Shown here: positions 34,415-45,647 of the stretch, piece by piece | Layout: each line of letters begins with the position of its first letter | How positions within the stretch are numbered: position 1 is the first letter of the stretch | Assembly (NCBI GenBank): GCA_963281255.1 | Contig: OY725494.1 | Coordinates: 620,001 to 684,000 of the forward strand | DNA from: Aphrocallistes beatrix | Taxonomy: Eukaryota; Porifera; Hexactinellida; Sceptrulophora; Aphrocallistidae | Direction of reading: 5' to 3' | Length of the DNA: 64,000 nt | Notes under the pieces: generated by a model | The model's database searches: none | Told to the model about the DNA's origin: nothing | The model's input: the letters and a program-made list of their open reading frames with translations, nothing else | Program-made: the position numbers and the translations under genes

Positions 34415-35435
34415 GATGAATTTAGAGAAGTTGTTTATAATAGTACTAGTATGTTTACCTATCATTTTCTATTGTTTATTTAGTTCAAGGAATTACTGTT
34501 GTGGCGTTATGAATATCTTATGTAAGGAAAGAGAGGACTTAAGGATCTTGCTGGACTTGGACAAAACCCCTTTAGATATGATTGTTATCCCGAGCCTTGA
34601 TCTTGACCATCGTCCGGCTAGATTCTAATCAGGGTTTGATCCAGCTTGTTACGCCTAAAAATCCCTCTGATTATTTCCACCCGCCATAGCCTAGATGCAT
34701 TTGATACTACGATAGGCGTTCAGGAAAATTTTTGCGCGCCTAGATCTATATTGGTTCGAAGTTCCCGCATACGAAAGCCTGGTTCTGATTTGATGCTATT
34801 GGTTAGCAGGGCACTCACTATTCTTTGTATTATAGACAAATCTGGGTGGCAAGTAAACGGCACTAGTTATGCCTATGTCTTAAATACTAAATACCTTTGA
34901 AACTCGTTGGGCAATCAGGACACAGGGAAAATCCCCGGTGGGTCGATGAGCAGGTGGGGCTGGTTGGCGAGTGGGTTAGTGGGCCGCTCCCAGGAAATTT
35001 GGCAGGGCCGCCTAAGTAGCAAAATCCTCCCCTGTGCGTAAGTAATACATGAGTAGTAACGACTGCCAAAAGTTGTACTGCCATTCCCCATACTCCTGTA
35101 TTACTAGTCCAACAATTTGTTCAGCTCGTCATTATGTATATTCCACCGTAACTGGCGAGGTTTGAAGGACATCTGAAACTAGTGCCAACTGCCCAGGGAA
35201 CCGCTGGCTCTCTGATACCAGTGTCGTAGTGCCAGCTGTCCCCCGGCCTTTGACACTAGTGCGAATATTCCCCCCGATATGTTATATAGGAATATTACAC
35301 TATAAAGGAAGATACAGTAATACCTTATGGGAATATTTTTCAGGCCCTAATCGGCCCTTCACCCATCCCATGTAAGTAATGCCTAATTGAATTTGACACA
35401 TTATTTCACATATCCTAGCGAACTCATCCATTACA
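34415..35435. other. Intergenic, no gene supported
   Basis: 34880-35060 is GC-richer and holds short ORFs on both strands without family features, possibly transposon debris. The rest is the upstream region of the epimerase. Confidence 0.4.
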
Positions 35436-36284
35436 ATGGCATCCGCGACTACAGTAGAAGACCAGATCATGCTAGAACTCGACGCGAATAACAGTGTGTC
35501 AGTCAATCTACACGGAGCGACCGTCACCTCATGGAGACATAGAGGAGAAGAGATCCTATTTGTCAGCTCGAAAGCTGTCTACGATAACAAGAAAGCAATT
35601 CGCGGTGGAATTCCCATCTGCTTCCCACAGTTTGGTCCTTGGTCCTTGGGACCACAGCATGGCTTCGCTCGTACTACACGCTGGTCTGTCTATCACCCAC
35701 CCACTTCTCTCGACGAGGGGACAATAACCGCGATTTTGGAACTCTCTGACACTGAAACCACTCGTGCGCTTTGGGGTTTTCAGTTCACTGTTCTCTACTC
35801 CATCACACTCAGCCACACGGCTCTAGATCTCAAAATAGGCGTTGAAAATAACAGCGCGAAACCGTTCAGTTTCACTCTATTACTCCATCCTTACTTTTCC
35901 GTTTCCAACGTTGATGCAATCACCATTTCAGGCTTTGAGAATTCTTCTTTTATTGACAAGAACAAGAACAGTGAAGTGAGTGAGCAGAAAGAGAACGAAG
36001 TGAAAATCTCCTGCGCGACTGATAAAGTATTCCCAAACGTTTTGGGTCCTCACGCAATCCTAGACCCAAACAAAAATCGCGTTGTGATTGTGCATAAAGA
36101 GAATTTCCCTGACACCGTTGTATGGAATCCATGGTCCGAAGGTGCGAAGAAAATGAGCGATTTCGGTGACGACGAGTTTGTACGAATGGTATGCGTTGAA
36201 CCTGGTGCAGTACAGAATAATATTGAGTTAGAGCCGACGAAGGAATTCGACGCTTCAATGACAATAACGGTTGAAATGAAATAG
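35436..36284 (+). CDS. Glucose-6-phosphate 1-epimerase (aldose-1-epimerase family)
   Basis: An intact 282-residue single-exon gene. The enzyme interconverts alpha and beta anomers of glucose 6-phosphate (and related hexose 6-phosphates) in the cytosol, feeding glycolysis and the pentose phosphate pathway (EC 5.1.3.15). Family landmarks in order: IRGGIPICFPQFG (residues 55-67, phosphate-binding Arg56), QHGFART (74-80, His75), HPYF (151-154, catalytic His151), VWNPW (229-233) and VCVEPG (252-257, catalytic Glu255). Length matches the family (about 280-310). The start is the first ATG after an in-frame stop. Base composition is less AT-rich than the flanks, as expected of a conserved gene. No breaks. 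Confidence 0.95.
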   Translation: MASATTVEDQIMLELDANNSVSVNLHGATVTSWRHRGEEILFVSSKAVYDNKKAIRGGIPICFPQFGPWSLGPQHGFARTTRWSVYHPPTSLDEGTITAILELSDTETTRALWGFQFTVLYSITLSHTALDLKIGVENNSAKPFSFTLLLHPYFSVSNVDAITISGFENSSFIDKNKNSEVSEQKENEVKISCATDKVFPNVLGPHAILDPNKNRVVIVHKENFPDTVVWNPWSEGAKKMSDFGDDEFVRMVCVEPGAVQNNIELEPTKEFDASMTITVEMK

Positions 36285-37166
36285 GGAGCCAATGACGAGT
36301 ATTGAGTGTGTCTTATCTATTTCGTGTTTTTAACAAGTTAGCTGTCGTTTGTATAGAAATATATTTGATTAGCTCTATCATGTATATTCATAGGTGAACA
36401 TTGATTTATTTTTCGTGTCGTAGGCTATTTTATTCTTTGTGTATTAGCTGAGAATTATTATGCATTTAGATCTCTAATCTGTTTCTAAATTACCTCGAGA
36501 GACCAAGGAATTTTGTTCATAAATAGCATTCACTGAACTTCGTCGAAAATAAATTTCATAGACGGGAAATCGTCTGAAGAAATTTGGAGGGTTTTAATTG
36601 TAGTTTAGAACATATTTCGAGTTCGTGCATTTTAGGATGTATGAAGATCTTCGCTGTAAAGGAGACATTTGTGGGCATAGGTTAGAATCGTGAGCTGACA
36701 ACGTGAAACACCAGAGAGCCACGTATTTCTATTCATATATATTTATGGATGAAACGAAATCGACGATTAGTTCTTTTCGACGAATTTTACGTCGACCAAA
36801 TTTCCTCTTGACATTGAAGTTTCCGCCATACAATATATATATAACTGGTTTGGGACTATATAACTGGTTTGGGATTTGGATGATTTGGGACTAAAAGTGA
36901 CTTCCAGATCTTCTAGGTTGACTTAATTTCGAAATTTATATAGATGCATTTACTCGAATGTTATTACGGCTGAAAGTATTCATTTATGATTGATTTACGT
37001 CATTTCTGCCTTATGTCTCATGATTACTGTACTAAATCTTGGAATGGGGAATGGGATGGTAATGAGAAATGTGCCTATGTTTTGTATCTGTAGAAGTATA
37101 TGCCTCTGTGCACTTAATTTTGTATTTATGTTTGATACACTTTAATTGAAACAAATTAGCTGAGTA
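36285..37166. other. Intergenic; part of a dispersed segmental duplication
   Basis: 36850-37120 resembles 42180-42620: both carry GACTT[CT]CAGATCTTCT, then AATTTCGAAA, then TCATTTATGATTGATT and TTACGTCATTTCTG. The segment is the immediate upstream region of the three-exon coiled-coil gene, so the copy at 42 kb is a displaced promoter-proximal duplicate. The ORF at 36703-36894 has no features. Confidence 0.55.
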
Positions 37167-40011
37167 ATGGCAGGAAGGAAACCTATTGAAAAAGAAATGT
37201 CAGAGAGTGACATTGAGTTCTTCAGACGTGAGTTGAAGAGCAGAGAACCTAGCCAGCTGACTCTAATCACTGGGACAGGAGACGAAGCTCAGAAAGTGTT
37301 GAGGGATATGATAGATGCAGGAGCTAGCATACAAGATGCTAAGTTGTCAGAGAAATACGAATCAGCTGTTGATGGGAACAAAATGAAGATTGAGCGGACT
37401 ATTCAGGTTGAAGGGGGCTTAGCACAGGGCAGTGCCATGCCAGGAATGACATTAAGTGCCAGAAGAGGACACATGAAGCGACAAACTGGTGAGAACTGCT
37501 GAATAATCCCCGGATTATTCAGGGAAACACAATATACACAAATAAGTACATATTTGCATTTAAGCCACATAATCATAGACGGTTTAAGTTGATTCCAGAC
37601 GGACGGACATAGAATACCCTCCATGCCTCTAAGACATTTATTATAGGCGCGGAAATTACATAAATTTTACAACAATTTATATTTGTATAAAATTAAAAAA
37701 ACTTGATATGATAGGTAAATAAGTTAGAAAATAGTATATTATAACCAAGGTTGAAACCGATTGAACCAAATATAAATATTCATGAATATTCCCTAACCGA
37801 ATACGAATACTGATACTCGGTTCCTAATCGAATATCAGCTATTTGCCAAATAGTATTTGGTCTAACCGAATGTTGAACTATTCGGTTGCAACCTTGGTTT
37901 TAATATATACGATTTTATGATAGAAATGAGGTATCTACATACTATGAGGCACTTTTTAACTTCAAATTTCACGCCTAGGAAGTTCTAAAATGAGTATTTC
38001 CTAATGTATCAAGAGAATTACAGTTCTCATCTCTCTAGAAGCTTACTGGAGCTACACTTTCGATCTGTCGATCGATATCTTTTGATAGTTGTGTCATTCT
38101 ATAGATTGGAAAAAGTCAATCGACTTAAGGATTGGAGATGATATGAGTCAGATTGACTATGTGAAAGAGTTAAGGGAAGCTGTTGAAACCTCAGATCTCA
38201 AGAAACATATTGATGAGACATTCCAAGAAACAGATTTTAATGTCAAAGAATTTCTTACAGTGAACTATCCTAAAAATAGTCAACCCTACTTGAACGAAGC
38301 AGAATTTTACTGCAGAAAAGCTCGAGAGTACAGAGCGAAGGAACTAGCAGCAACAACAGAAGCTAAATATTATGAAGATCTCGAGAAAGGGTATGCTCCA
38401 AATAAAGCAAGTAGAGACATTAAAGAACATTCGAAGATTGTGAGTTTATTTCTCAAAATTCGCTTATTATCATATAAATGTCTACTTTCACAAATTTGTA
38501 CAATTTATTCTGTCCGAATATTTGTATGATATATCCCACTGATGACAAAGGGTTTTTGGTTTTTGGATCTATCCCTTTGGGAACGGAACGCGTGCATATA
38601 ATTTTCGCTCTTTGGGACAACACTGGATAAACATATGTAACCTTAGGTATCACTCAAGTATCGAAAAGTAGTGGAAGTCTATTCGGAGGTATTCTACTAC
38701 TGCTTGCAAGAAGCTATCTATTGGAAACTGATAGCTGAGATATACTACAATAGTGAGCAGGACAAGAAGCGTATACAAGACCCCACCAAAGCTAGCAGTT
38801 GTATAATACACTCAGAGAATGACGTCACCAAATACGTGTACATCCCTACTGATAAAGAAAATATAGACGAAGACAAAATCGAATTAGAATTAACTAAAGT
38901 TGGTTTAGGAGCTCGTAGCGGAGTGGATAATGTAATGTTAGTAGTGAAAGAGTTTGAAGAGTGTAAAAAACAGAATACGCTTGATATGATTTCAAAGTTG
39001 AGTCACTATGGAGGAGAGTTTAAGGAAAGGGGCATGGTGATGGTAACGGAGGAGCGTAAGCTGATAGATGATAATCAACCCGACGAGCTCCCTGAAACAG
39101 AATCGAATTATTTCAAAAACGAGGCTGATGATTATTCAGATATTTTAAAAATTTTAATAGCCGAAAACAGAGTTTTTTGTTTCGATAAAAAAAGAGTTGA
39201 TAAACCGAAAATGGGGACCGAAATGGGAGAATTCTTCAACCAAGAAAGAGAAGACCGTCGCTCAATTGACAACTTGCGAAAAATCCAAAACTCAGCTAAA
39301 ATAGTTCAACGTGCGACTGAAGGTGTTAAGCACACGAGCATACTAACTCAGACTGGAATGAATGTGTACAGAAACATGTATACTGCAAGTAAGGGAGTGG
39401 ATATCCAAGGTGATAGGAAGATAATTGATCAAGTTGTAATAAATCAAGTTTGGGAAGCGAAAGGCTTTGTGGATAAATTAAGAACAGAAGAGGTACAATA
39501 TGTCGAAGAGAGACGGAAAATCGAAACAGGAGGCAGCGACGATATTCAGATGGAAAGACAGAGAATGGAACAGGCGGAAGCTAATAGAATACTTGAAGAA
39601 GAACAACGACGCAACCTTGAAATTGAAATGGAAAAACTGAAACTGGAACGAGTTGAAAAGGATAGAATGCTTGTAAAGGAACTGGAGAGAGAACGAGAAA
39701 GAGAAAAGATGGAGAGAGATAGGGAATTAAGGCAAGAAATCGAATCACGAAGTGAAGACCTCAAACAACTTCAACATAATGGAGAAGATCATCTGAGAAA
39801 AATCAGAGAATGTTTAGATGAATGTGAGAAAAAAAATTACCTTAAATATTTAGAGGTCAAATGTAGATACGAAGAACTGGTTGACGCGTTGAAGAAAACT
39901 TTACTTGACGATGATGATTTAGAAAGAAAGCTAAGGGCATTGAATGCATTAATAATTGAACTAATAATGATCTTATTTAAAGTTTTGGTAGCAGTCAGTG
40001 TAAGTAAGTAG
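37167..40011 (+). CDS. Three-exon coiled-coil protein of unknown family
   Basis: Exons 37167-37488, 38105-38439 and 38647-40011 join in frame to 673 residues. Intron 1 (37489-38104) is GTGAGA...TATAG, phase 1; intron 2 (38440-38646) is GTGAGT...CTTAG, phase 0. Residues 1-107 are polar (ITGTGDEAQKVLRDMIDAG). Residues 108-250 hold a helical segment with Tyr-rich parts (YRKVVEVYSEVFYYCLQEA). The middle is mixed. About 500-630 is a long charged coiled coil (repeated ERxRE, EEEQRRN, EKMERDREL). The C-terminus is hydrophobic (LIIELIMILFKVLVAVSV), possibly a tail anchor. I do not recognise the family. TCAGT|GTAAGT at 39997-40008 resembles a splice donor, so exon 3 may end there and continue in an unseen exon. 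Confidence 0.75.
37741..37902. repeat. MITE within intron 1
   Basis: Terminal inverted repeats AACCAAGGTTG and CAACCTTGGTT enclose a cluster of CCGAATA / TATTCGGT half-palindromes. No clean target duplication. Its presence accounts for about a quarter of the intron. Confidence 0.7.
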
Positions 40012-40594
40012 GTTTTTTTTGAGATAAACTCTGATCGGTAATGCAGAAATGGTTCGACTTTTCGAAAAAGGAAATAGTTCGAATTGCAGATTTGGGAAAT
40101 AGTTCGACTTTTTATCATTGTGATTAATGGTGGTTTTCATGTAAACTATTTCCTTTTTTGGAAAGTCAAACTATTTCCGTTTTTTTGCGAACTATTTCCA
40201 CCATACCCTCTGATTCTATCCTACGTATAATATGGCCTGTTCAACTCAGACCATCGATACCAATGAAGTATTCCACCACAAATAGGATTTGCGCCAAGTA
40301 GGAATATTCCTACTTGGCGCGTCATATTTCAATATTATGAGGGCTAATTATTTGTACAATTCCTGTAGAAAGACGCCCTTGGGGCATGGACGGCATTCTA
40401 CGTCCGTCCGTCCGCGCGATACTACAAAATCTAACAGTCCGACTTTTACCAAATTTCGCATGTAGGATCTCTTTATACTACATTATTTTTACTTGTTGAT
40501 TACATAAAGTAGCTACTTATACTCTTGTATTAGGTTGGTATGTGCGTTAATCACATGGAAAATTATGTTAGTCAAAATGATTATTTTATTACAT
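40012..40594. other. Intergenic, no gene seen
   Basis: 40050-40200 contains repeated GAAATAGTTCGA/TCGAACTATTTC-like motifs in opposite orientations. Small palindromic repeat, no coding. Confidence 0.45.
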
Positions 40595-41002
40595 ACCACC
40601 ATACTGTATATAAGGCCTCACAGTAACTTGCGGATTTGGTACTAGGGATGCGGAGGAAGACCGTTGAACTAATACATGAGCCGCCTTAATTCATTTACAT
40701 AACACAATAGAGCTTAGGAATGTATTATCAGCATATATAAATATGGTGTCAAAGTACCCATATCGGTTGTTAAAAATTTGATTAGTCACCATATAGTTGC
40801 GCAATAGGTTATATTTGTCACAAATATAACCGATATGGGTACTTTGACACCATATTTATATATGCTGATAATACATTCCTAAGCTCTATTGTGTTATGTA
40901 AATGAATTAAGGCGGCTCATGTATTAGTTCAACGGTCTTCCTCCGCATCCCTAGTCCCAAATCCGCAAGTTACTGTGAGGCCTTATATACAGTAGGCTAT
41001 GA
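40595..41002. repeat. Foldback MITE, short member of the 3408-4497 family
   Basis: The arms CTGTATATAAGGCCTCACAG..CTAAGCTCTATTGTG are nearly perfect reverse complements, with the centre near 40825 (GGTTATATTTG/CAAATATAACC) and an asymmetric internal loop. It shares end and arm sequence with the 3408-4497 element but has much shorter arms. The near-perfect pairing implies recent activity or arm conversion. Confidence 0.8.
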
Positions 41003-41098
41003 TACCACATATTATGACGTCATGATGACTCGACATTATTTCACATTTTAATGTTGCCGTTCATTTTCTCATTTATAATTAGCATTATATAATCCATA

Positions 41099-41345
41099 AT
41101 GTCTCAAGTATCCAGGAGAAAGAATGTTCGAATACTCTTAGATGAAAAGAAGTACTCAATTGAGGAGTTAGCCAACTGACAGATCTGCGGATTATCCCTT
41201 CAGCATCGAAAGGGAGCGGAAGGCCAGGTAAACTCATGCCTAAGATAAAAAATAGTGTAGTAAAACACATTAGTTCTAACCCCTCTATATCTCTAAGAGC
41301 ATTGTCAAATAAATTCCATGTCAAAACATTCAAATGCTCTCTAAA
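41099..41345 (+). mobile_element. Tc1-like transposase N-terminal fragment
   Basis: The plus frame MSQVSRRKNVRILLDEKK then YSIEELAN ends in a stop; the next frame gives SKGSGRPGKLMPKIKN then SLRALSNKFHVKT. This is the first helix-turn-helix, the GRP linker and the start of the second helix-turn-helix of a Tc1-type transposase. Frame change plus stop make it inactive. The catalytic region is not found downstream. Confidence 0.7.
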
Positions 41346-42268
41346 ATGAACTTGGCTCAGTTTGGAATACTATCGATACGTTTTTCCTCGAGTCCTACTA
41401 GAAGTCAATGTCCAAGAGATTCCAAATTCTGATAGATACTCACGACTGCACACTAAAATATTAAATTTGAATATGTACCGAAACATCAAGGCCAATAAAT
41501 TTAAACGGTAAACGGAATTTTTGTCCTCTGGATGTTTCGTCGCTGATATTTTAGAATGGAATTGCAAACTGTTGGGAAACTATAATTTGTAATATAAAAG
41601 CTGGATAGAATTAATAGGAGAGTGAGAGTGAGCATTTTAGAGAGTATTTTGTATAAGAGCAAAGAGAAAATGGACATTTTGAGTTGGAAATAATATCAAA
41701 TGGCACGCGAGAGAGGTATTTATATTTCGTGAGGGGGTGGGTGATTGTCATTTATTGTTTGTTAGAATGAATGGGATAATGAAAGTGGGGATCCAATAAT
41801 TTCATTCAAAGAAATATCAGCAACGAAACATCCGGCGACGAAAAATCCGTTTGGTGTTAAATCCTTCGGCGAACATTTTCGACGAAAATTCCGGGATTCA
41901 ATTTAAACATTGTAGTTGTGTTTTACTGAAATTAATCCTATTGGAAAATTCTCAATAATTATGAAACATACTGTATACACCTACATTACCCATTGGACTT
42001 ATTTTCAGTCATAATTAATTTTGCTCCAATGAATAATTCTAATATTTAAATTAGAGTCAAGAAAAAACAAATTTACTATTAAAGGACGGCGAATATTCTG
42101 AGATACAAAATTTACCGCGACACACAGATTGATTGCCACTGGATTAAAATATATCAAAACATTTATAATGTGCCGAGAAACCTCATAGGTTGGGAAATTT
42201 AGACGATTTGGAACTGAAAAATGACTTTCAGATCTTCTGGATTGGCATAATTTCGAAACCTATAGAGA
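41346..42268. other. Intergenic, no gene seen
   Basis: 41810-41890 has repeated CGGCGA and CGACGAAAA-type motifs of a minor repeat. No coding sequence. Confidence 0.45.
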
Positions 42269-42270
42269 TA

Positions 42271-42487
42271 CCGTAAACAGGAGTGACTTTGTCCCACAAT
42301 AGCTATTTTGATAGAATATACTCAAACTAATGAATCAATGTAATCACACTGCTAATATGTTGGATGAAACTCTCAATATATCCAAAGGTATTTAAACCTC
42401 AATATTTCTAAGTTGGAGTATATTTTATTAAAATTACTATTGTGGGACAAAGTCACCTCTTAGGGCCAAAGTCGCCCCAGTTTACGG
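42271..42487. repeat. TA-target MITE (CCGTAAAC...GTTTACGG)
   Basis: Flanked by TA on both sides (42269-42270 and 42488-42489). The ends CCGTAAACAGGAGTGAC and the reverse complement of GCCCCAGTTTACGG enclose a second inverted pair GACTTTGTCCCACAATAG / CTATTGTGGGACAAAGTC. The related segment at 36940 lacks it, which supports an insertion here. Confidence 0.8.
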
Positions 42488-42489
42488 TA

Positions 42490-43407
42490 TAGTATTTCTT
42501 CGAATATTGCTACAACTGAAATCATTCATTTATGATTGATTGATTTACGTCATTTCTGTTTCTTGTTTAACTAAATCATGAATAATTGAATGGGGGCGTA
42601 TTTCTCCGTCCCTATCTCCCCCATTTATAGAAGTTGACTGTGAATATTTGATACTCTTAGTATTTTCTGCTCACAAGAGTGTAGCGTCAGATCAGGGATT
42701 TACTTGCTACTTACTACCTTTTTATTTTTTGGAGGAAAAAGATAGTAAATAAATATTCTGGATGGCGGGCCAAAAAACAAATAAATTTCGCGGACACCTT
42801 GAGAAATTGGACATGGTTAACATTGAGAAAATTCTGATTCTGAATTATTCAAATATTTTTACGAATCGCTCGATGCACACTCGTTTCGATATTGCACTAC
42901 ACAATCAATGATTTCTTCACCCTACCCCAACTATATGCCGGCCAAAAAATAGGTAGCAAGTAAAAAAAAGTAGAGTAAACTAAAACTAAATTGAAGGAAA
43001 AAATAATGTAGCAAGTAAACAGTTGGCAAAAAATCCGTACAACTTTTTTTGCCAGTCCTGGAATCCTTGGGTCAGATTTAGGGCATTAGGATCGCTCGAT
43101 CACGATCGCGATCCTATTTTGACGATCGAAAAATATCGGCGATTTATAATCAATTTAAATCCCAAATCAATCAAATATTTCCTCGATATTTTATCCAGGT
43201 CTACTCTTGATCCTGAATTCGTTATTATGCAGATTAAGTATTTGAAAGATAATGAAAATACAATATTATATAATGTTATAGCCAAACTAATCTAATAAAG
43301 TAATACGTATTCTAACGTCTAACTAGAAATTTCTAAAAAACCTAACTACTATGGTTATGAGTAATACTTGCATGTGGAATAATCTAGGATGTTGTTTATA
43401 GCCATTG
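42490..43407. other. Intergenic, unassigned ORF near 43023-43295
   Basis: A 90-codon open stretch (containing KSIKYFLDILSRSTLDPEF) on the plus strand has no ATG of its own at a sensible place and no family features. It is tail-to-tail with the USP gene. Left unassigned. Confidence 0.35.
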
Positions 43408-45647
43408 TTAGATGCAGATTCTTTTATAGAACAAAATATACGCAGCATTCGTAATAACAGCTTCACACGAGAGAAAACGTGAAATGGAAATATCATCAAA
43501 GTTATAAAACTCCCCGTCACTCATCTTAACCGAGCTTGTGTAATAATGGCCTCCTTTTAAGCTGCCATAATGGTTACACACAGCATAAAGTTCATAGACA
43601 GGATTCTCCTTCTTATTCGTGGCTTGTTGAAGGAATGCTGTTAAGTCTAAGTTGAATGGAAAATCAACTAACATGTTCAACTTCCTCTCAAACTCAAAAC
43701 GTTGGAGATGGAGAATCAAGTAGTCTGGTAGTTTCCATATCTCTCTTCTTCTTGCGTGATGACGTTTCTCTCCACAGTTACTACAGTGCATGGATATACT
43801 TTCAGGTTGTACTTCTTTGCCTAAGTAAATTTTAAAACATTTTCGTAAATTTAATTGCCGCTCAAGAGTGGTCGACTTGTCATCAAATTCTAATACTAAT
43901 GCATCGTTATACTTGTCTCGATGCTTCGAATCCCAATCCAAACCAATAATTGATCTATTCATGAATTTTAGAGGTTGTCCATCGTTTCTCAAATCTCCCA
44001 TTTCCCCTGATCCATACGCATTTACTAGTTTCAATTCGAACATATCAGGTGGGTATTGTGAAATATCAAATAGATTTGGATCCATACACGATTCTGTTAC
44101 ATCATCACTACATTCTGTTTGTTTATTAATATATCTTTGCATATGATAGAGACATAATCTATACAGATCAGCATACGTGGTAGAATTACGAGGAATAGGA
44201 ATTATTAAAGGTAAACCAAACAAATAATGATGAACATAAGAATGACTTGTACTACTCGTATACTGAGTATGTCGTATTTCCCTATTGTACACTGTAAGAC
44301 ATATCAAGTTGGGATCATCTATGCTGTTAATAGGAGTTTCATACACAAATATATCATCTTTATCAGAAATAGAACTTACCTCTTCATTGCGATCGAATAT
44401 TTTGTGAAAACGGTGACTGTAGACATCCAAACAAACATTTTATCTGAATCTACACCCGAAATATCTGAAATCTCGTGACATAGATCTCGTATTAGAGAAT
44501 TCTTCGGGAGTGAAACATTATAAAAAATAGGCCTAACTTTAGGATCCAATTTTACGAGTTTAAGCTTAATATTACTAAAGTCTTTTTTATCATTAATGAG
44601 ACCATATCGAGTTACAGGGAGTGACAAGGTGGAAAATGGCTCGAAAGAAGTTGCTGCACTCTTACATTCCCTACAAGTTAGACATACTTTCAATTGGCCA
44701 TGGAAATTTTGTGAAATGATCGATTGATTTCCTAAAGAATGTAGATCCCATGCTATTTGAGAAATCTTCTGATCGGTAGCACAGGATTCTTTGAAATCAA
44801 GCTTCAACTTTCTATTAGCAGTATTGAGTTCTTTGTGTACTTGCTGTAATAATAAATCTAGATGAGAATAGGCGTCATCACAAGATGGAAATATTTTGTC
44901 AATGATACCACCATAATTAGTCGGATTTACAAAGGAATTATTCCCAGACCAAAACTCCTTAAAAATTAACCCGAGTGACTGGATTAATTGTTGGCCTATT
45001 GCAGTATCATCAGAATAGGGTTTTACATAACCAGAATCGTTAATGAAATATGACACAAGTGGTGAAGTGTGAATTAGGCATTGGAGTATAGAATTATTAC
45101 GGGAAGAATTATCGCTATTCTCCAATCCACATAAACCAGGAATTAGACTAACTTTTGTTCTTTTGTCTCCAAGAATTTTAGACTGTAAAACCAATTTTGT
45201 ATTAGGAATCTTGTCGCTTCTTATTTGGTCATTGTTACATTCTTTAGATTGCTCTTTCGTGATGATGAAATTGCCTATATTGAAAATAGCCACATCAACT
45301 TCGTCAGTAATAAATTCCATTTTCACAATTTCCCTCTCTTTTTCTAATTCTTCAATTTGATCAAGAATAGGCTTAAGTACCTGGGAAGTGGTAGCAGCAG
45401 CTATTACATTACTTTTACTTGTTGATTTAATGAAGGTATCGCAATCATTCTTCATCTGTAGTAATTGGTTCGATCTATCTTTTTCAGATTCTGAGTTTTC
45501 TCGATAGGTTTCAAATAAAAGGTCTGAAAGGTAAGATTCTCGTTCATCTAGTTTCTTATGGAGCTGTTGAAATGAAGATGTGAGAGAATTTTGAAGAAAT
45601 TTATATTCTTCTTCAGTGGAATACTCATTCTTAGATTTTGATGCCAT
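43408..45647 (-). pseudogene. USP-type ubiquitin protease homologue, catalytic Cys replaced by Ser, coiled-coil N-terminus, one frameshift
   Basis: Reading frames 45647-44376 and 44430-43408 overlap and together encode a peptidase C19 domain of the USP4/11/15 kind. Residues 15-130 are coiled coil, like the region before the NHL propellers. The Cys box reads GLENSDNSSRNNSILQC: Ser182 (TCC, 45102-45104) stands where USPs have the catalytic Cys (TGC/TGT), and oxyanion Asn177 is kept. CLTCRECKS (C322, C325) and HCSNCG in the second frame form the zinc ribbon. The His box has LKGGHYYTS with His and FDD with Asp, and ends AYILFYKR. The frame shifts by one base in a T run near 44425, where DVYSHRF is the family's next block. 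It could be a dead ubiquitin-binding pseudoenzyme gene, a pseudogene, or an assembly indel plus a real Ser. Confidence 0.85.

Noticed and set aside
35556..36292. Minus-strand ORFs opposite the epimerase
   Set aside because: Antisense shadows of a well supported conserved gene.
43868..44478. Plus-strand ORFs opposite the USP gene
   Set aside because: Antisense shadows; the minus strand has clear USP motifs.
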